A stretch of DNA of 64,000 nt, taken from assembly GCA_902615425.1 (NCBI GenBank), contig CACMPD010000003.1, forward strand, positions 1 through 64,000, read 5' to 3'. The notes under the pieces were generated by a model, which saw only the letters and a program-made list of their open reading frames with translations, did no database searches and had not been told where the DNA came from. Shown one piece after another: positions 1-12,461 of this stretch (the stretch's first letter is position 1; each line of letters starts with the position of its first letter). The DNA comes from an uncultured Pelagibacteraceae bacterium (GTDB lineage: Bacteria > Pseudomonadota > Alphaproteobacteria > Pelagibacterales > Pelagibacteraceae). The translations under genes and the position numbers were made by a program.

Positions 1-923
1 AATATTTTCCAACCTAGTCTCATTAGTTGATCATATCTATATCTTGGAACAATCGCTTTGACCAAAGCAAAAAGAATAAATAAAAATAAAATTTTAAAAA
101 TTAACCAAAGAGCACCGGGTATTAAATTAAAAGGATAAAGATCGATTGGAGATAACCAGCCTCCTAAAAATAAAATTGACCCAAGTGCACACATTAACAA
201 AATATTTGCATACTCTCCCAACCAAAACATTGCATACATCATCCCAGAATATTCTGTTTGATAACCTGCAACTAATTCAGCCTCTGCTTCTGGTAAATCA
301 AAAGGTGGTCTATTCGTTTCAGCTAAAGCAGATATGAAAAAAATTACAAACATTGGAAATAATGGTATTACAAACCACATTTCTTTTTGAGCAACTACAA
401 TATCATTCAAGTTTAGAGAACCAACACATAATAAGACATTGATTATAATGATACCAATCGATACTTCATAAGATACCATTTGTGCAGCAGATCTAATTGC
501 TCCTAAAAAAGGATATTTTGAATTCGATGCCCATCCACCCATTATTATTCCATAAACACCCAATGACGAGACAGCAAAAATATATAAAATTCCAACATTT
601 ATATCTGCTAAGACTTGTTCAAGTCCAAAAGGAATTACAGCCCATGCTATTAAAGCTAGAGTCATTGTTATTATTGGAGCAAGAATAAAAATTACTTTGT
701 TTGAACTAGCAGGTATTATAATTTCCTTGAAAATATATTTTAAGGCGTCTGCTAGAGATTGTAATAAGCCAAATGGACCAACAACATTTGGACCTTGTCT
801 TTTTTGAACAAAAGCCCAAACTCTTCGATCTAACCACACAATCATAGCAACTGAAACTAAAACGGGCACTAATAAAAATAAAATTTTATAACTCTCTTGA
901 AAAATAATATTTAAGTATTCCAT
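1..923 (-). CDS. nuoH: NADH-quinone oxidoreductase subunit H, partial (C-terminus beyond window edge)
   Basis: Minus-strand translation from ATG at 923 gives [67 protein letters not shown]..., typical NuoH; lies directly downstream of nuoG. Not in the ORF track because it is open at the window edge. Confidence 0.95.
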   Translation of the reverse strand, partial: MEYLNIIFQESYKILFLLVPVLVSVAMIVWLDRRVWAFVQKRQGPNVVGPFGLLQSLADALKYIFKEIIIPASSNKVIFILAPIITMTLALIAWAVIPFGLEQVLADINVGILYIFAVSSLGVYGIIMGGWASNSKYPFLGAIRSAAQMVSYEVSIGIIIINVLLCVGSLNLNDIVVAQKEMWFVIPLFPMFVIFFISALAETNRPPFDLPEAEAELVAGYQTEYSGMMYAMFWLGEYANILLMCALGSILFLGGWLSPIDLYPFNLIPGALWLIFKILFLFILFALVKAIVPRYRYDQLMRLGWKI

Positions 924-926
924 GGA

Positions 927-2960
927 TTAACCTTCTGTCCCTGTTTTTTTTAAATCAACTTTCGCGTTATTACATTCAAGCATAGTTTTTGATGAACGTG
1001 CAATTACATTAGAAAAATAGTAGTCTTTATAATCAACTTTTAAAAATTCATCAGTAAAATCACTTTCATTTAATTTATCATCTAATTCTGTAGTTTGCTG
1101 ATCTTTATTCATCTTTAAGTAGTTAAACATACTACTTTCAAGCTCATCTTTATCATTAAAAAGTTTCCTATTATTCATAACCTCAGCGAGATCATTTATA
1201 ATTTGCCAGTCCTCTTTAGCATTACCTGGGGGGTAAGATGCTTTATAAGCTTTTTGTAATTTACCTTCCAAGTTAGTGTAATGTCCAGATTGTTCAGTGT
1301 AAGCAGCACCTGGTAAAATTATATCTGCAATTTCTGCACCTCTATCCCCATGACTTCCTTGATAGATAATAAATTCATCTTTCTTTTTAAAATTTAAATT
1401 ATCTTGGCCAAGTAAAAAAATAATTTCAAATTTATTTTCATGAAGTTCATCTAGAATTTTATTATTTTTATCAATGATGTCTAAATCTAGATTTCCAACT
1501 GTAGCTGCATCCACTGATAATATGTTAATTGGGTTCCAATCATCATTCAATTTATTATTCTTTGATAAAAATTTTTTAAATAAATTAAATAAATGACTTG
1601 CTGATTTTATTTTAAAAAAAGACTCACCAAATACAATCATTGGTTTTTTTGACTCAATAATTTCTTTTGACAATTCATTATTATTTTCAAATATATCTTT
1701 GATAGTTTTTACCTTCCCATTTAAACTTTGATAGCTGTAAGTTAAGTCTCCAAGATTATTTAAGGAAATAATTCTGGTATTATTACTTAAATATGCTTTT
1801 CGAATTCGCGCATTAATCATTGTTGCTTCAAATCTAGGATTTGTGCCTATCAATAAAATTAAATCTGCTTCTTCAATTCCGTTTATCGATGAATTGAATA
1901 AATAATTTTCTCTTTTAGAATTGTCGATAAATCTTTTTGTAGGTCTAAAATCATATTTTTTCGTACCAATTGTTCTTTCTAAAAATTCTTTAAAAACAAA
2001 ACTTGTCTCCATATTTGTTAGGTCACCAACAAACCCACAAATTTTATCTTTGTTTGCATTTTCTATTTTTGATTTGATGATTTTGTAAACCTCGTCCCAA
2101 GAGGCTTTTTCAAATTTATTATTATACTTTATATATGGAGTGTCTAATCTTTGATTTAATAATCCATCACAAGCATATCTTGTTTTATCTGAAATCCACT
2201 CTTCATTAATATCTTCATTTATAACAGGCAAAACTCTTTTTACTTCCCAATCATAGGTATCAACTCGAATATTTGAACCTACCGCATCCATAACATCAAT
2301 TGTCTGCGTTTTCTTTAATTCCCATGGTCTTGCTTCAAAAACATAAGGCTTAGATGTTAGAGCTCCTACTGGACAAAGATCGATTACGTTTCCTGATAGT
2401 TCTGATTGAACTGATTGTTCTAAATATGTAGTAATTTGCATATCCTCACCCCTTCCAATTGCACCTAACTCAGGAACTCCAGCTATCTCGGTTGCAAATC
2501 TCACACATCTTGTACAATGAATACATCTTGTCATTTGAGTTTTGATCAGTGGACCCATATTTTTCTCAGGCACTGCTCTTTTGTTTTCTTTAAATCTTGA
2601 CTTGTCTATTCCATAAAACATCGATTGATCTTGAAGATCACATTCCCCGCCCTGATCACACACTGGACAATCCAATGGATGATTTGCTAATAAAAACTCC
2701 ATCACACCTTTCCTTGATTTCTCTATTTTTGGAGTATTAGTTTTTATAACCATTCCATCTGCTGCGGGCATTGCACATGAGGCTATTGGTTTTGGAGATT
2801 TTTCCATTTCAACCAAACACATTCTGCAGTTACCAGCTATTGATAATTTTTCGTGATAACAAAATCTTGGTATTTCTGCACCTGCTTTTTCACAAGCTTG
2901 GAGAACAGTCAACCCTTCCTCAACCTCTACTTCAATATCATTAACTTTTAATTTAAGCAT
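927..2960 (-). CDS. nuoG: NADH-quinone oxidoreductase subunit G
   Basis: N-terminal 2Fe-2S and 4Fe-4S cysteine motifs ([25 protein letters not shown]); operon position. Confidence 0.96.
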   Translation of the reverse strand: MLKLKVNDIEVEVEEGLTVLQACEKAGAEIPRFCYHEKLSIAGNCRMCLVEMEKSPKPIASCAMPAADGMVIKTNTPKIEKSRKGVMEFLLANHPLDCPVCDQGGECDLQDQSMFYGIDKSRFKENKRAVPEKNMGPLIKTQMTRCIHCTRCVRFATEIAGVPELGAIGRGEDMQITTYLEQSVQSELSGNVIDLCPVGALTSKPYVFEARPWELKKTQTIDVMDAVGSNIRVDTYDWEVKRVLPVINEDINEEWISDKTRYACDGLLNQRLDTPYIKYNNKFEKASWDEVYKIIKSKIENANKDKICGFVGDLTNMETSFVFKEFLERTIGTKKYDFRPTKRFIDNSKRENYLFNSSINGIEEADLILLIGTNPRFEATMINARIRKAYLSNNTRIISLNNLGDLTYSYQSLNGKVKTIKDIFENNNELSKEIIESKKPMIVFGESFFKIKSASHLFNLFKKFLSKNNKLNDDWNPINILSVDAATVGNLDLDIIDKNNKILDELHENKFEIIFLLGQDNLNFKKKDEFIIYQGSHGDRGAEIADIILPGAAYTEQSGHYTNLEGKLQKAYKASYPPGNAKEDWQIINDLAEVMNNRKLFNDKDELESSMFNYLKMNKDQQTTELDDKLNESDFTDEFLKVDYKDYYFSNVIARSSKTMLECNNAKVDLKKTGTEG

Positions 2961-4281
2961 TTTTATCCAATAAGTGTTGATCTACTAAATAAGGAATATT
3001 CTTATTTTCTCTTACAATTGGATCAAATTTATTTCTTTTTTTAATTTCATCTTTAAAATGTCTTAATAAACCTTGAACTGGCCAAGAAGAACCCTCACCA
3101 AATGCACAAATCGTATGACCCTCTATTTGTTTTGTAACATCACCCAACATGTCTATCTCATCTTTAGATGCTTCTCCTTTTGCCATTCTTTCAAGCATTC
3201 TCCACATCCAGCCTGAACCTTCTCTACAAGGTGTACATTGGCCACAACTTTCATGTTTGTAAAATCTCGCTATTCGAGCCATACATTTTATAATGTCTTG
3301 ATCTTTATTAATCACAACTACACCAGCTGTGCCTAATCCACTTTTTTCAGCCATTAACGAGTCGAAGTCCATAGTCAAAGTCTCACATTTATCTTTTGGT
3401 ATTAATGGCATTGATGATCCACCAGGTATAACAGCTTGCAAATTATCCCAGCCACCTATGACACCCCCCGCATGTACTTCAATTAGTTCTTTTAATGGAA
3501 TGTTCATTTCTTCCTCAACATTACAAGGATTATTTACATTTCCAGATATACAAAAAATTTTGGTACCTGTATTTTTTTCTCTTCCCAAAGACGCAAACCA
3601 TTTACCACCTCTTCTCAGGATAGTTGGTACAACAGCTATGGTTTCCACATTATTAATTATTGTTGGGCAACCATAAAGTCCTATTAGTGCTGGAAAAGGA
3701 GGTTTTAGTCTTGGTTGACCTTTTTTTCCTTCAATACTCTCAAGTAATGCAGTTTCCTCTCCACAAATATATGCTCCGGCTCCATAGTGAATATAAATAT
3801 CTAAATCCCACCCAGTGCCTGCAGCGTTTTTACCTAATAGTTTTTTTTCATAAGCTTCGTCAATTGCTGCTTGTAGCTTTTGTCCATCTACGAAATATTC
3901 TCCTCTAATATAAATATAACAAACATGTGCTTGAATTGCATAAGATGCAATCAAACAACCTTCAATTAATTTATGAGGTTCAAATCTTAAAATATCTCTA
4001 TCTTTACAAGTTCCTGGCTCAGACTCATCTCCGTTAATCACTAAATAATGTGGTCTAGAGCCGACTTCTTTAGGTGCAAATGACCATTTTAAACCTGTTG
4101 GAAAACCTGCACCACCTCTTCCTCTAAGTTGAGAATCTTTGATTTCGTTTATAATCCAGTCTCTACCCTTATCTGTTATTTGTTTGGTATTTACCCAATC
4201 ACCTCTTTTTTGAGATGAAGATAGGTCAGGTCCCAAATCATTATATAAGTTTTGAAAAATTCTGTCTTGATCCTTAAGCAT
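2953..4281 (-). CDS. nuoF: NADH-quinone oxidoreductase subunit F
   Basis: NuoF motifs [42 protein letters not shown]. Confidence 0.97.
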   Translation of the reverse strand: MLKDQDRIFQNLYNDLGPDLSSSQKRGDWVNTKQITDKGRDWIINEIKDSQLRGRGGAGFPTGLKWSFAPKEVGSRPHYLVINGDESEPGTCKDRDILRFEPHKLIEGCLIASYAIQAHVCYIYIRGEYFVDGQKLQAAIDEAYEKKLLGKNAAGTGWDLDIYIHYGAGAYICGEETALLESIEGKKGQPRLKPPFPALIGLYGCPTIINNVETIAVVPTILRRGGKWFASLGREKNTGTKIFCISGNVNNPCNVEEEMNIPLKELIEVHAGGVIGGWDNLQAVIPGGSSMPLIPKDKCETLTMDFDSLMAEKSGLGTAGVVVINKDQDIIKCMARIARFYKHESCGQCTPCREGSGWMWRMLERMAKGEASKDEIDMLGDVTKQIEGHTICAFGEGSSWPVQGLLRHFKDEIKKRNKFDPIVRENKNIPYLVDQHLLDKNA

Positions 4282-4882
4282 TTTTTTGATCCATTAATGT
4301 TTTTCTATTATTTTCTGGTTCATTATTTACTCTTCCCCTATAGGAGCCAGGTGTTGGTTTTTCTCCATTTAGAATTTTATCCAAAATTTTTAAAGTTTTT
4401 TCTTTATCAAGATCCTCATAGTAGTCATCATTAATTTGCATCATCGGGGCATTGACACATGCGCCAAGACACTCAACTTCCATCCACGAACAACTTTTAT
4501 CATTTGAAAGGACTGACTCATGTTCTGAAATTTTTTCTTTACATGCCTCGACTAATTTGTTTGCACCCCTTATCATACATGGAGTTGTGGTACACACTTG
4601 AACAAAATACTTACCTACGGGTGATAAATTATACATGCTGTAGAAAGTAGCAACTTCATATACTTTTATGTATGGCATATCTAAAAATTTTGCGATGTGT
4701 TTCATTGCAGCTAAAGGTATCCAGTTATCATTTTGTTTTTGAGCTAAATATAATAATGCCATCACAGCACTTTGTTGTTTACCTTCTGGATATTTGGCAA
4801 CAATACTTTTTGCTGCCTCTAATGAAGAAGCGTTAAATTCAAAATTTTCAGGTTGGTTTTTTGCAGGTCTTCTTAAACTCAT
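4274..4882 (-). CDS. nuoE: NADH-quinone oxidoreductase subunit E
   Basis: Thioredoxin-like 2Fe-2S subunit motifs ([25 protein letters not shown]); operon position. Confidence 0.96.
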   Translation of the reverse strand: MSLRRPAKNQPENFEFNASSLEAAKSIVAKYPEGKQQSAVMALLYLAQKQNDNWIPLAAMKHIAKFLDMPYIKVYEVATFYSMYNLSPVGKYFVQVCTTTPCMIRGANKLVEACKEKISEHESVLSNDKSCSWMEVECLGACVNAPMMQINDDYYEDLDKEKTLKILDKILNGEKPTPGSYRGRVNNEPENNRKTLMDQKNA

Positions 4883-6054
4883 CTATCGACCTCCCCAAAA
4901 ACTATATCAAGTGAACCAAGAACAGCAGGCACATCCGCTAACATGTGACCCTTAATTAAATAATCCATTGATTGTAAGTGTGAAAATCCTGGAGCTCTAA
5001 TCTTACACTTGTAAGGTTTACTTGATCCATCCGAGATTAAATAAACACCAAATTCACCTTTAGGTGCTTCGACGGCAGTATAAATTTCATCTTTTGGTAC
5101 TCGATATCCCTCAGTAAATAATTTAAAGTGATGTATCAATGCTTCCATAGATTGTTTTATTTCTGCTTTAGATGGTGGAGATATTTTACCATCAAAAGTT
5201 TTAATTGGACCTTTTTCCATCCTCGCTAAACATTGTTTTATAATTGATACACTTTCTTTCATTTCCTCAATTCTACATAAGTATCGATCGTAACAATCAC
5301 CATTTTTACCTACTGGAATTTTAAATTCTAATTGATCGTAACAATCATAGGGTTGAGATTTTCTTAAATCCCAAGGGATCCCTGAACCTCTGATCATTAC
5401 ACCGCTAAAAGAGTAATCTAACGCATCATCTTTAGTTACCACTCCAATATCTACATTTCTTTGCTTAAATATTCTATTATCAGTTAAAAGATTCTCGAGA
5501 TCATTTATTATTTTTGGGAAAGTTTCACAAAATTTCGCTATATCGTTTTCTAAACCAGCTGGTAAATCTTGATGAACTCCACCAGCTCTAAAATAATTAG
5601 CGTGCAATCTTGATCCAGATGCTCGTTCGTAAAAAGTCATTAATGTCTCTCTTTCCTCAAATCCCCATAATGATGGTGTTAATGCACCCACATCTAAAGC
5701 TTGAGTAGTAACATTTAATATATGGCTTAATATTCTTCCAATTTCACAAAACATAACTCTTATATATTGTGCTCTTATTGGAACATCGATATCTAGAATT
5801 TTTTCTATAGCTAAGGCAAAGGCATGTTCTTGGTTCATGGGAGCAACATAATCAAGTCGATCAAAATATGGGACAGCTTGCATATATGTTTTATTTTCAA
5901 TCAATTTTTCTGTTCCTCGATGCAATAAACCAATATGCGGGTCTGCTTTTTCTACAACCTCGCCATCCAGTTCAAGAATTAGTCTTAACACACCATGGGC
6001 AGCTGGATGTTGTGGACCAAAATTCAAATTTAGATTTTTAATTTTTTTTGTCAT
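4879..6054 (-). CDS. nuoD: NADH-quinone oxidoreductase subunit D
   Basis: [22 protein letters not shown] and [14 protein letters not shown] motifs. Confidence 0.97.
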   Translation of the reverse strand: MTKKIKNLNLNFGPQHPAAHGVLRLILELDGEVVEKADPHIGLLHRGTEKLIENKTYMQAVPYFDRLDYVAPMNQEHAFALAIEKILDIDVPIRAQYIRVMFCEIGRILSHILNVTTQALDVGALTPSLWGFEERETLMTFYERASGSRLHANYFRAGGVHQDLPAGLENDIAKFCETFPKIINDLENLLTDNRIFKQRNVDIGVVTKDDALDYSFSGVMIRGSGIPWDLRKSQPYDCYDQLEFKIPVGKNGDCYDRYLCRIEEMKESVSIIKQCLARMEKGPIKTFDGKISPPSKAEIKQSMEALIHHFKLFTEGYRVPKDEIYTAVEAPKGEFGVYLISDGSSKPYKCKIRAPGFSHLQSMDYLIKGHMLADVPAVLGSLDIVFGEVDR

Positions 6055-6643
6055 TAGTTTCTGATATTTCTTTTATATATTTTGTTCCTTCCCAAGGACT
6101 TTCATAATCAAAATTTCTATAATTTTGTTCTAGTTTTACAGGTTCATTGATAACCTTTTTTTTCTCTTCGCTGTATCTAACTTCAGAATGGCCCGTCAAA
6201 GGAAAATCTTTTCTTAATGGATGGCCTTCAAAACCATAGTCAGTCAAAATTCTTCTTAAATCAGGATGATTTTTAAAGTTTACACCATACATATCAAAAA
6301 CTTCTCTTTCCATCCAATTTGCTGATGGAAATACAGTTGTTAAAGAGGAGATAAGCTCATTTTCATTGATAAAATAACTTAGGATCATTCTATGGTTAAA
6401 TTCATGACTTAAGAATAAATACACAATTTTAAATCTTTGAGTTTCCTCAGGATAATCTACAACTGTAATATCAATAAGCTGTCTAAACTTAGTATCTTTG
6501 TTTGTTTTTATAAATAAAACAACGTCAATTAAATCTTCTTTATCAATTTCAACATAAATTTGATTATGTTTAATTGAAGTCTTATTAATTTTTGTCGTAA
6601 GTTCTGAATTTATCTTTTTCTCTAAATCAATTAAATTATTCAT
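6038..6643 (-). CDS. nuoC: NADH-quinone oxidoreductase subunit C
   Basis: [42 protein letters not shown] motif. Confidence 0.96.
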   Translation of the reverse strand: MNNLIDLEKKINSELTTKINKTSIKHNQIYVEIDKEDLIDVVLFIKTNKDTKFRQLIDITVVDYPEETQRFKIVYLFLSHEFNHRMILSYFINENELISSLTTVFPSANWMEREVFDMYGVNFKNHPDLRRILTDYGFEGHPLRKDFPLTGHSEVRYSEEKKKVINEPVKLEQNYRNFDYESPWEGTKYIKEISETNDKKN

Positions 6644-6644
6644 T

Positions 6645-7160
6645 TTACCTATTAAAAGATCCTTTATTTCTAATTTTTTTTTGTAATTGCATTATTCCAT
6701 ATAACAGTGCTTCAGCGGAAGGTGGACAACCTGGTACATAAACATCAACTGGCACAATACGATCACAACCTCTTACAACAGAATATGAATAATGATAGTA
6801 ACCTCCACCATTAGCACAACTTCCCATTGATATAACATATCTTGGTTCTGGCATTTGATCATAAACTTTTCTTAATGCTGGTGCCATCTTATTTGTTAAA
6901 GTACCTGCAACAATCATAACATCAGATTGTCTAGGTGATCCCCTTGGAGCAGCACCAAACCTCTCAAGATCATATCTTGGCATGGCTGTTTGCATCATTT
7001 CAACCGCACAGCAAGCAAGACCAAAAGTCATCCAATGCAAAGATCCAGATCTTGACCAATTTACTAAATTTTCTAATGAAGTAGTTATAAATCCATTCTT
7101 GCCAAAATCTTCCGCAAGTTGTTTAAATTCATCAGGTACTTGATCTAATTTATTATTCAT
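6645..7160 (-). CDS. nuoB: NADH-quinone oxidoreductase subunit B
   Basis: [43 protein letters not shown] motifs. Confidence 0.97.
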   Translation of the reverse strand: MNNKLDQVPDEFKQLAEDFGKNGFITTSLENLVNWSRSGSLHWMTFGLACCAVEMMQTAMPRYDLERFGAAPRGSPRQSDVMIVAGTLTNKMAPALRKVYDQMPEPRYVISMGSCANGGGYYHYSYSVVRGCDRIVPVDVYVPGCPPSAEALLYGIMQLQKKIRNKGSFNR

Positions 7161-7171
7161 TTAAAAAAATT

Positions 7172-7540
7172 TTATTCCCAGTCTAATGCACCTTTTTTCC
7201 ATTCATAAATAAATCCGATTGTAAGTATGAATAAAAAAATCATCATTGACGTAAAACCCAAGATACCAATATTTCCCAAAGAAATTGCCCACGGAAATAA
7301 AAATGCAATTTCAAGGTCAAAAATAATAAATAAAATTGCAACTAAATAAAACCTCACATCAAATTCCATTCTTGAATCTTGAAATGGTTCAAATCCACAT
7401 TCATAAGCTGATAACTTCTCTGGATCTGGATTTTTTGGAGATAAGATAAAATTAATTACTATAAAGGCACAACTCAGTCCTAAAGCTATAATTAGGAATA
7501 ATATTATAGGTAAATAATCTTTTAAAAATTCCGCTGTCAT
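7172..7540 (-). CDS. nuoA: NADH-quinone oxidoreductase subunit A
   Basis: [44 protein letters not shown] signature. Confidence 0.96.
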   Translation of the reverse strand: MTAEFLKDYLPIILFLIIALGLSCAFIVINFILSPKNPDPEKLSAYECGFEPFQDSRMEFDVRFYLVAILFIIFDLEIAFLFPWAISLGNIGILGFTSMMIFLFILTIGFIYEWKKGALDWE

Positions 7541-7646
7541 GGAGGAATATATATCATTTTTTAAAGCTAGATGAAGTGGTGTTAGGTCACATTATTCAAA
7601 ATATACAGCTCAATTGATAACGATTATCAGCTTTAAATTTAATAAG

Positions 7647-7723
7647 TGGCGGGAGTGAAGGGACTCGAACCCTCGACCTATCGCGTGACAGGCGATCGCT
7701 CTAACCAACTGAGCTACACCCCC
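7647..7723 (-). tRNA. tRNA-Asp (anticodon GTC)
   Basis: Reverse complement GGGGGTGTAGCTCAGTTGGTTAGAGCGATCGCCTGTCACGCGATAGGTCGAGGGTTCGAGTCCCTTCACTCCCGCCA folds as a cloverleaf; 7-bp acceptor stem, GTC anticodon, encoded CCA. Confidence 0.96.
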
Positions 7724-7735
7724 ACTTTTGATTCT

Positions 7736-7811
7736 TGGTGGGCAGTAAAGGACTCGAACCTTTGACCCCCTCGGTGTAAACGAGATGCTCTACCAACTGA
7801 GCTAACCGCCC
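7736..7811 (-). tRNA. tRNA-Val (anticodon TAC)
   Basis: Reverse complement GGGCGGTTAGCTCAGTTGGTAGAGCATCTCGTTTACACCGAGGGGGTCAAAGGTTCGAGTCCTTTACTGCCCACCA; TAC anticodon, encoded CCA. Confidence 0.96.
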
Positions 7812-7888
7812 AAAACCAAAATGTTGGTTATATCTTTTAGTAAAATAAGGTCAAGATTAATTAGTTGTTATAAATAAAAGATAATTTT

Positions 7889-8008
7889 TTAGAATCCACC
7901 TCTCCAATTATTTTTGGAGTTGAAATTATCTTTCTCTGTTTTCGATGTCGGTCTTGTTAGATAATAAGTGACAAAAACTACTATTAATAAAATTATATAA
8001 AGTTCCAT
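7889..8008 (-). CDS. 39-aa putative single-pass membrane protein (below ORF-track cutoff)
   Basis: Manual translation MELYIILLIVVFVTYYLTRPTSKTEKDNFNSKNNWRGGF*; N-terminal hydrophobic helix with polar C-tail; starts 11 nt after the lon stop on the same strand. Confidence 0.5.
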   Translation of the reverse strand: MELYIILLIVVFVTYYLTRPTSKTEKDNFNSKNNWRGGF

Positions 8009-8019
8009 AATTAAATTTT

Positions 8020-10398
8020 TTATTGAATGCTTGCTTGAGACTTGTCGTCTTTTTTAGAAATATCAACTTCAACCCACTCTGTTTTTTTAAGCTCCTTAGT
8101 TAAAGCAATCTTTAAAACTTCATCGGCATACTCAACAGGGGTTATCTTGATTTCATCAATTATTTTTTTTGGCATATCAACTAAATCTTTCTCATTTTCT
8201 TTTGGAATTAAGACCTCTTTGATTCCTGCTCTATGCGCTGCAATAAGTTTTTCTTTTAAGCCACCAATTGGCAATACTTGACCTGTTAAAGTGATCTCAC
8301 CAGTCATTGCAACATCTCTCTTAACTGGAATGTTTGTTATAGAAGATACTATAGACGTAACCATCCCAATTCCCGCTGATGGACCATCTTTTGGTGTGGC
8401 ACCCTCTGGAACGTGGATATGAAAATCTTTTTTCTCAAACAATGGAGGTATTATTCCATACTCTAAACATTTAGATCTAACAAAAGATTTTGCAGCTTTG
8501 ACTGACTCTTGCATCACATCTCCAAGCTTACCAGTTATTTGCATTCTTCCCTTACCTGGCATTGTAGCGGTTTCAATTTTCAAAATTTCTCCACCATATT
8601 CAGTCCATGCCAACCCAGTAACTATTCCTACTCTATTTTCAGTTTCCAATTCACCTGATTTAAACTTGGGAATACCTAAAAAATCTGACAAATTTTCCTT
8701 ATTAATCTTGACTTCTTTTTCTTCTCCAGAAACAACTTTCTTAACTACTTTTCTAGCAACTTTAGAAATTTCTCTTTCTAAATTTCTAACTCCAGACTCT
8801 TTTGTGTAACTTCTGATAATTTCTTGAATTATGTCATTTTGTAAACTCATCTCTTTTTCTTTGACGCCATTATCTTTAATTTGTTTTGGTAATAAATATT
8901 TGTTTGCGATACTTATTTTTTCGTCCTCTGTATAACCTGCAAGCCTTATAACCTCCATTCTATCTAATAGAGGTGGAAGAATATTTAAAGTGTTAGCTGT
9001 TGTAACAAACATAACATCAGACAAATCGTAATCAACTTCAAGGTAATGATCATTAAAAGTTGTATTTTGCTCAGGATCTAATGCTTCGAGCAATGCTGAA
9101 GATGGGTCTCCTCGATAATCATTACCAATTTTATCAATCTCATCTAAAAGAATTAATGGATTTTTTGTACCAGCTTTTTTCATCATTTGGATTATTTTAC
9201 CAGGAAGAGAACCTATGTATGTTCTTCTGTGTCCTCTTATTTCTGCTTCATCTCTCATACCGCCAACTGACATTCTCACAAATTCTCTATTAGTAGCTTT
9301 TGCTATTGATTTTCCTAGTGATGTTTTACCAACACCAGGAGGACCAACTAAACATAAAATAGGTCCTTTGATTTTTTCCATTCTTTTTTGAACAGCTAAA
9401 AATTCTATAATTCTCTCTTTTACTTTTTCTAAACCAAAGTGGTCTTTATCTAATATTTCTAAAGCTTTTTTAAGATCTATATCTACTGCACTTTTTTTAT
9501 GCCATGGTAATTCCGTCATCCAATCCAAATAATTTCTTACAACTGTTGCCTCAGCTGACATTGGACTCATATTTTTTAATTTTTTTAATTCCTGCAAACA
9601 TTTCTTTTCAACCTCTTTAGGCATTCTCGCTTTAATTATTGCTTTATTGAGGCTAGTATTTTCATCTTTTCCATCTTCAATTTCACCTAATTCTTTTTGG
9701 ATAGCTTTTAGTTGTTCATTTAAATAATATTCTCTTTGAGTTTTTTCCATTTGCGTTTTAACTCTGCCACGAATTCTTTTTTCAACACCAATTATGCTAG
9801 TCTCGTTCTCCATTATCTTGATTATTGAATTTAATCTTTTCTTTACATCTATAGTTTCGAAAATTTGTTGTTTTTCTGAAATAGTTGCAGTTATATGAGA
9901 TGCAATATTATCAGCAATCTGAGAAGGGTCTTTTAATTGTTTGATAGAATTAATAGTTTCATTAGAAATTTTTTTGTTAATTGATGTTAATTTTTCTAAT
10001 CTTCTTAAAGCTGTTGCTGCTAGTGGATATAAATCTTCATCTTTAGTTAAAACATCGTTATAGTGAGTAAATTCACAAGTAATGAATTTTTCATTGTCCT
10101 TGAAATCTAAAATTTTAACTCTTTTTATTCCTTCCACTAAAACTTTAACAGTTCCATCCGGTAGTTTTAAAAGTTGAAGAATACTACCTTCACAACCGTA
10201 CATAAAAATGTCTGTCTTTTTTGGATCATCTATTTCTGAATTTTTTTGGGTTACCAAAATAATCTTTTTATCTTTTTTCATTACTTCATTAAGAGCAGAA
10301 ATAGATTTATCTCTGCCCACGAAGAGAGGAATCACCATGCTTGGGAACACCACTATGTCTCTAAGTGGTAATAAAGGTAATGAAATTTTAACATCCAT
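8020..10398 (-). CDS. lon: ATP-dependent protease La
   Basis: Lon N-domain, Walker A GPPGVGKTSLGKSIA, catalytic PKDGPSAGIGM. Confidence 0.98.
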   Translation of the reverse strand: MDVKISLPLLPLRDIVVFPSMVIPLFVGRDKSISALNEVMKKDKKIILVTQKNSEIDDPKKTDIFMYGCEGSILQLLKLPDGTVKVLVEGIKRVKILDFKDNEKFITCEFTHYNDVLTKDEDLYPLAATALRRLEKLTSINKKISNETINSIKQLKDPSQIADNIASHITATISEKQQIFETIDVKKRLNSIIKIMENETSIIGVEKRIRGRVKTQMEKTQREYYLNEQLKAIQKELGEIEDGKDENTSLNKAIIKARMPKEVEKKCLQELKKLKNMSPMSAEATVVRNYLDWMTELPWHKKSAVDIDLKKALEILDKDHFGLEKVKERIIEFLAVQKRMEKIKGPILCLVGPPGVGKTSLGKSIAKATNREFVRMSVGGMRDEAEIRGHRRTYIGSLPGKIIQMMKKAGTKNPLILLDEIDKIGNDYRGDPSSALLEALDPEQNTTFNDHYLEVDYDLSDVMFVTTANTLNILPPLLDRMEVIRLAGYTEDEKISIANKYLLPKQIKDNGVKEKEMSLQNDIIQEIIRSYTKESGVRNLEREISKVARKVVKKVVSGEEKEVKINKENLSDFLGIPKFKSGELETENRVGIVTGLAWTEYGGEILKIETATMPGKGRMQITGKLGDVMQESVKAAKSFVRSKCLEYGIIPPLFEKKDFHIHVPEGATPKDGPSAGIGMVTSIVSSITNIPVKRDVAMTGEITLTGQVLPIGGLKEKLIAAHRAGIKEVLIPKENEKDLVDMPKKIIDEIKITPVEYADEVLKIALTKELKKTEWVEVDISKKDDKSQASIQ

Positions 10399-10459
10399 GA
10401 TTATTAATATGGATATTATAAATTATATTGCAATACCTTTTTCTTATTTATTAAGGATA

Positions 10460-11728
10460 TTACGCCGCTGAGGTCTTACTGGGCTTAGATTTATCATCCG
10501 ATTCTGAATGAACTATTATTGGTTGCGATTGACCTTTTACAGATGCAGCATCAACTATGACTTCTTTAATATTTTCTTGACTCGGCAAATCATACATCGT
10601 CTTAAGTAGGATATTTTCTAAAATTGATCTTAAACCTCTTGCTCCTGTTTTTTTTCTAATTGCTTTAAGAGCAATTTCTTTTAGCGCACCTTCTTTAAAA
10701 CTTAGTTTTGCACCATCTAATTTAAATAATTCTTGATATTGTTTTGTTAAAGAATTTTTTGGCTCTTGTAATATTTTAATTAAAGATTTTTCGTCTAAAT
10801 CATCTAAAGTAGCAATCATCGGTAATCGTCCAATAAATTCTGGGATGAGTCCATATCTTAATAAGTCCTCAGGTTCTAAACCTTTCATCCATTCACCAGT
10901 CTTTTTATCTTGTGTATTTTTTACATCAGCACCAAAACCTATTGAGGTTCCCTTGTCTCTTTGTGATATAATTTTATCAAGTCCTGCAAAAGCACCACCA
11001 CAAATAAATAAAATATTTGTTGTATCAACTTGTAAAAATTCTTGCTGAGGATGTTTTCTTCCTCCTTGTGGTGGAACACTTGCTATTGTTCCTTCCATAA
11101 TTTTTAAAAGCGCTTGTTGTACGCCTTCGCCTGATACATCTCTGGTTATAGATGGGTTCTCAGATTTTCTGCTAATTTTATCAACCTCATCTATATAAAC
11201 TATTCCACGTTGTGCTTTTTCAACATTGTAATCTGCAGCTTGTAATAACTTTAGAATAATATTTTCAACATCTTCACCAACATAACCTGCCTCGGTTAAA
11301 GTTGTTGCATCAGCCATTGTAAACGGAACATCTAAAATTCTAGCAAGTGTTTGTGCTAATAATGTTTTTCCACATCCAGTCGGACCAACTAATAGAATAT
11401 TTGATTTAGCAAGTTCTACATTTTTACTTGTCTTATTTTCGTAATTTAGTCTTTTGTAATGATTATGAACTGCAACAGATAAAACTTTTTTTGCGTGAGA
11501 TTGTCCAATTACATAATCATCTAAAACTGAACAAATCTCTTTTGGTGAAGGTAAACCATCTTGATGTTTTACAAAAGTATCTTTGCTCTCCTCTTTGATG
11601 ATATCCATACAAAGTTCAACACACTCATCGCAGATAAAAACAGTTGGGCCTGCAATAAGTTTTCTAACTTCGTGTTGACTCTTTCCGCAGAAAGAACAAT
11701 ATAAAATATTTTTGTTATTTGTATTCAT
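10460..11728 (-). CDS. clpX: ATP-dependent Clp protease ATP-binding subunit ClpX
   Basis: Zinc-binding N-domain ([18 protein letters not shown]...CDECVELC), Walker [16 protein letters not shown]. Confidence 0.98.
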   Translation of the reverse strand: MNTNNKNILYCSFCGKSQHEVRKLIAGPTVFICDECVELCMDIIKEESKDTFVKHQDGLPSPKEICSVLDDYVIGQSHAKKVLSVAVHNHYKRLNYENKTSKNVELAKSNILLVGPTGCGKTLLAQTLARILDVPFTMADATTLTEAGYVGEDVENIILKLLQAADYNVEKAQRGIVYIDEVDKISRKSENPSITRDVSGEGVQQALLKIMEGTIASVPPQGGRKHPQQEFLQVDTTNILFICGGAFAGLDKIISQRDKGTSIGFGADVKNTQDKKTGEWMKGLEPEDLLRYGLIPEFIGRLPMIATLDDLDEKSLIKILQEPKNSLTKQYQELFKLDGAKLSFKEGALKEIALKAIRKKTGARGLRSILENILLKTMYDLPSQENIKEVIVDAASVKGQSQPIIVHSESDDKSKPSKTSAA

Positions 11729-11817
11729 AGTTTTTATAACGAATCAATTTAATTACTCTATTATAAGAGACTTATGTTAATCAAGTTTCTAATAATTTGA
11801 TGTCAATATCTTGTGTA

Positions 11818-12429
11818 CTAAGATCTTTTTTCTACCACTTCATCTATCAAGCCAAATGACTTGGCAGCATCAGCGGTCATGAAGTTATCTCTTTCTAGAG
11901 CAGATTTGATTTCGTCTACTGATTTACCTGTATGTTTTGAATAAATTTCATTCAATCTTTTTTTTAAAGATAAAACTTCATTAGCATGAATCTCAATATC
12001 AGTTGCTTGTCCTTGAAATCCAGCAGAGGGTTGATGAACCATTATTCTTGAATTTGGTAATGAAAATCTTTTACCTTTTTTTCCAGCTGAAAGTAAAAAT
12101 GATCCCATTGATGCTGCTTGACCGATACATAATGTGGAAATATCTGGCTTTACATATTGCATTGTATCGTAGATACCAAGACCCGCTGTTACTAACCCAC
12201 CAGGACTATTAATATATAAATAAATTTCTTTTTTAGGGTCTTCTGCCTCCAAAAATAAAAGTTGAGCAGTAACTAGAGAAGCAACATTATCGTTAATTTG
12301 TCCTGTTAAAAAAATTATTCTCTCTTTTAACAATCTTGAGTAAATATCATACGCCCTTTCTCCCTTACTTGATTGTTCAACAACCATAGGGACTAACGTG
12401 CTCATGTGTTCTGATATTTTATTTGTCAT
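11818..12429 (-). CDS. clpP: ATP-dependent Clp protease proteolytic subunit
   Basis: [47 protein letters not shown] motifs. Confidence 0.98.
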   Translation of the reverse strand: MTNKISEHMSTLVPMVVEQSSKGERAYDIYSRLLKERIIFLTGQINDNVASLVTAQLLFLEAEDPKKEIYLYINSPGGLVTAGLGIYDTMQYVKPDISTLCIGQAASMGSFLLSAGKKGKRFSLPNSRIMVHQPSAGFQGQATDIEIHANEVLSLKKRLNEIYSKHTGKSVDEIKSALERDNFMTADAAKSFGLIDEVVEKRS

Positions 12430-12461
12430 AAGTTGATTCGTTTTACTTATACAACTTGGGA

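Noticed and set aside
3329-3676. 115-aa plus-strand ORF inside nuoF
   Set aside because: Antisense shadow of a strongly conserved CDS; no independent motif or start context.
7647-7811. Tandem tRNA genes as a mobile-element integration site
   Set aside because: No integrase, direct att repeats or foreign cargo nearby; flanks are core genes (nuo, lon).
8498-8809. 103-aa plus-strand ORF inside lon (also 8042-8281, 9060-9293, 10208-10471)
   Set aside because: Opposite-strand open frames within lon; composition matches reverse complement of a conserved gene.
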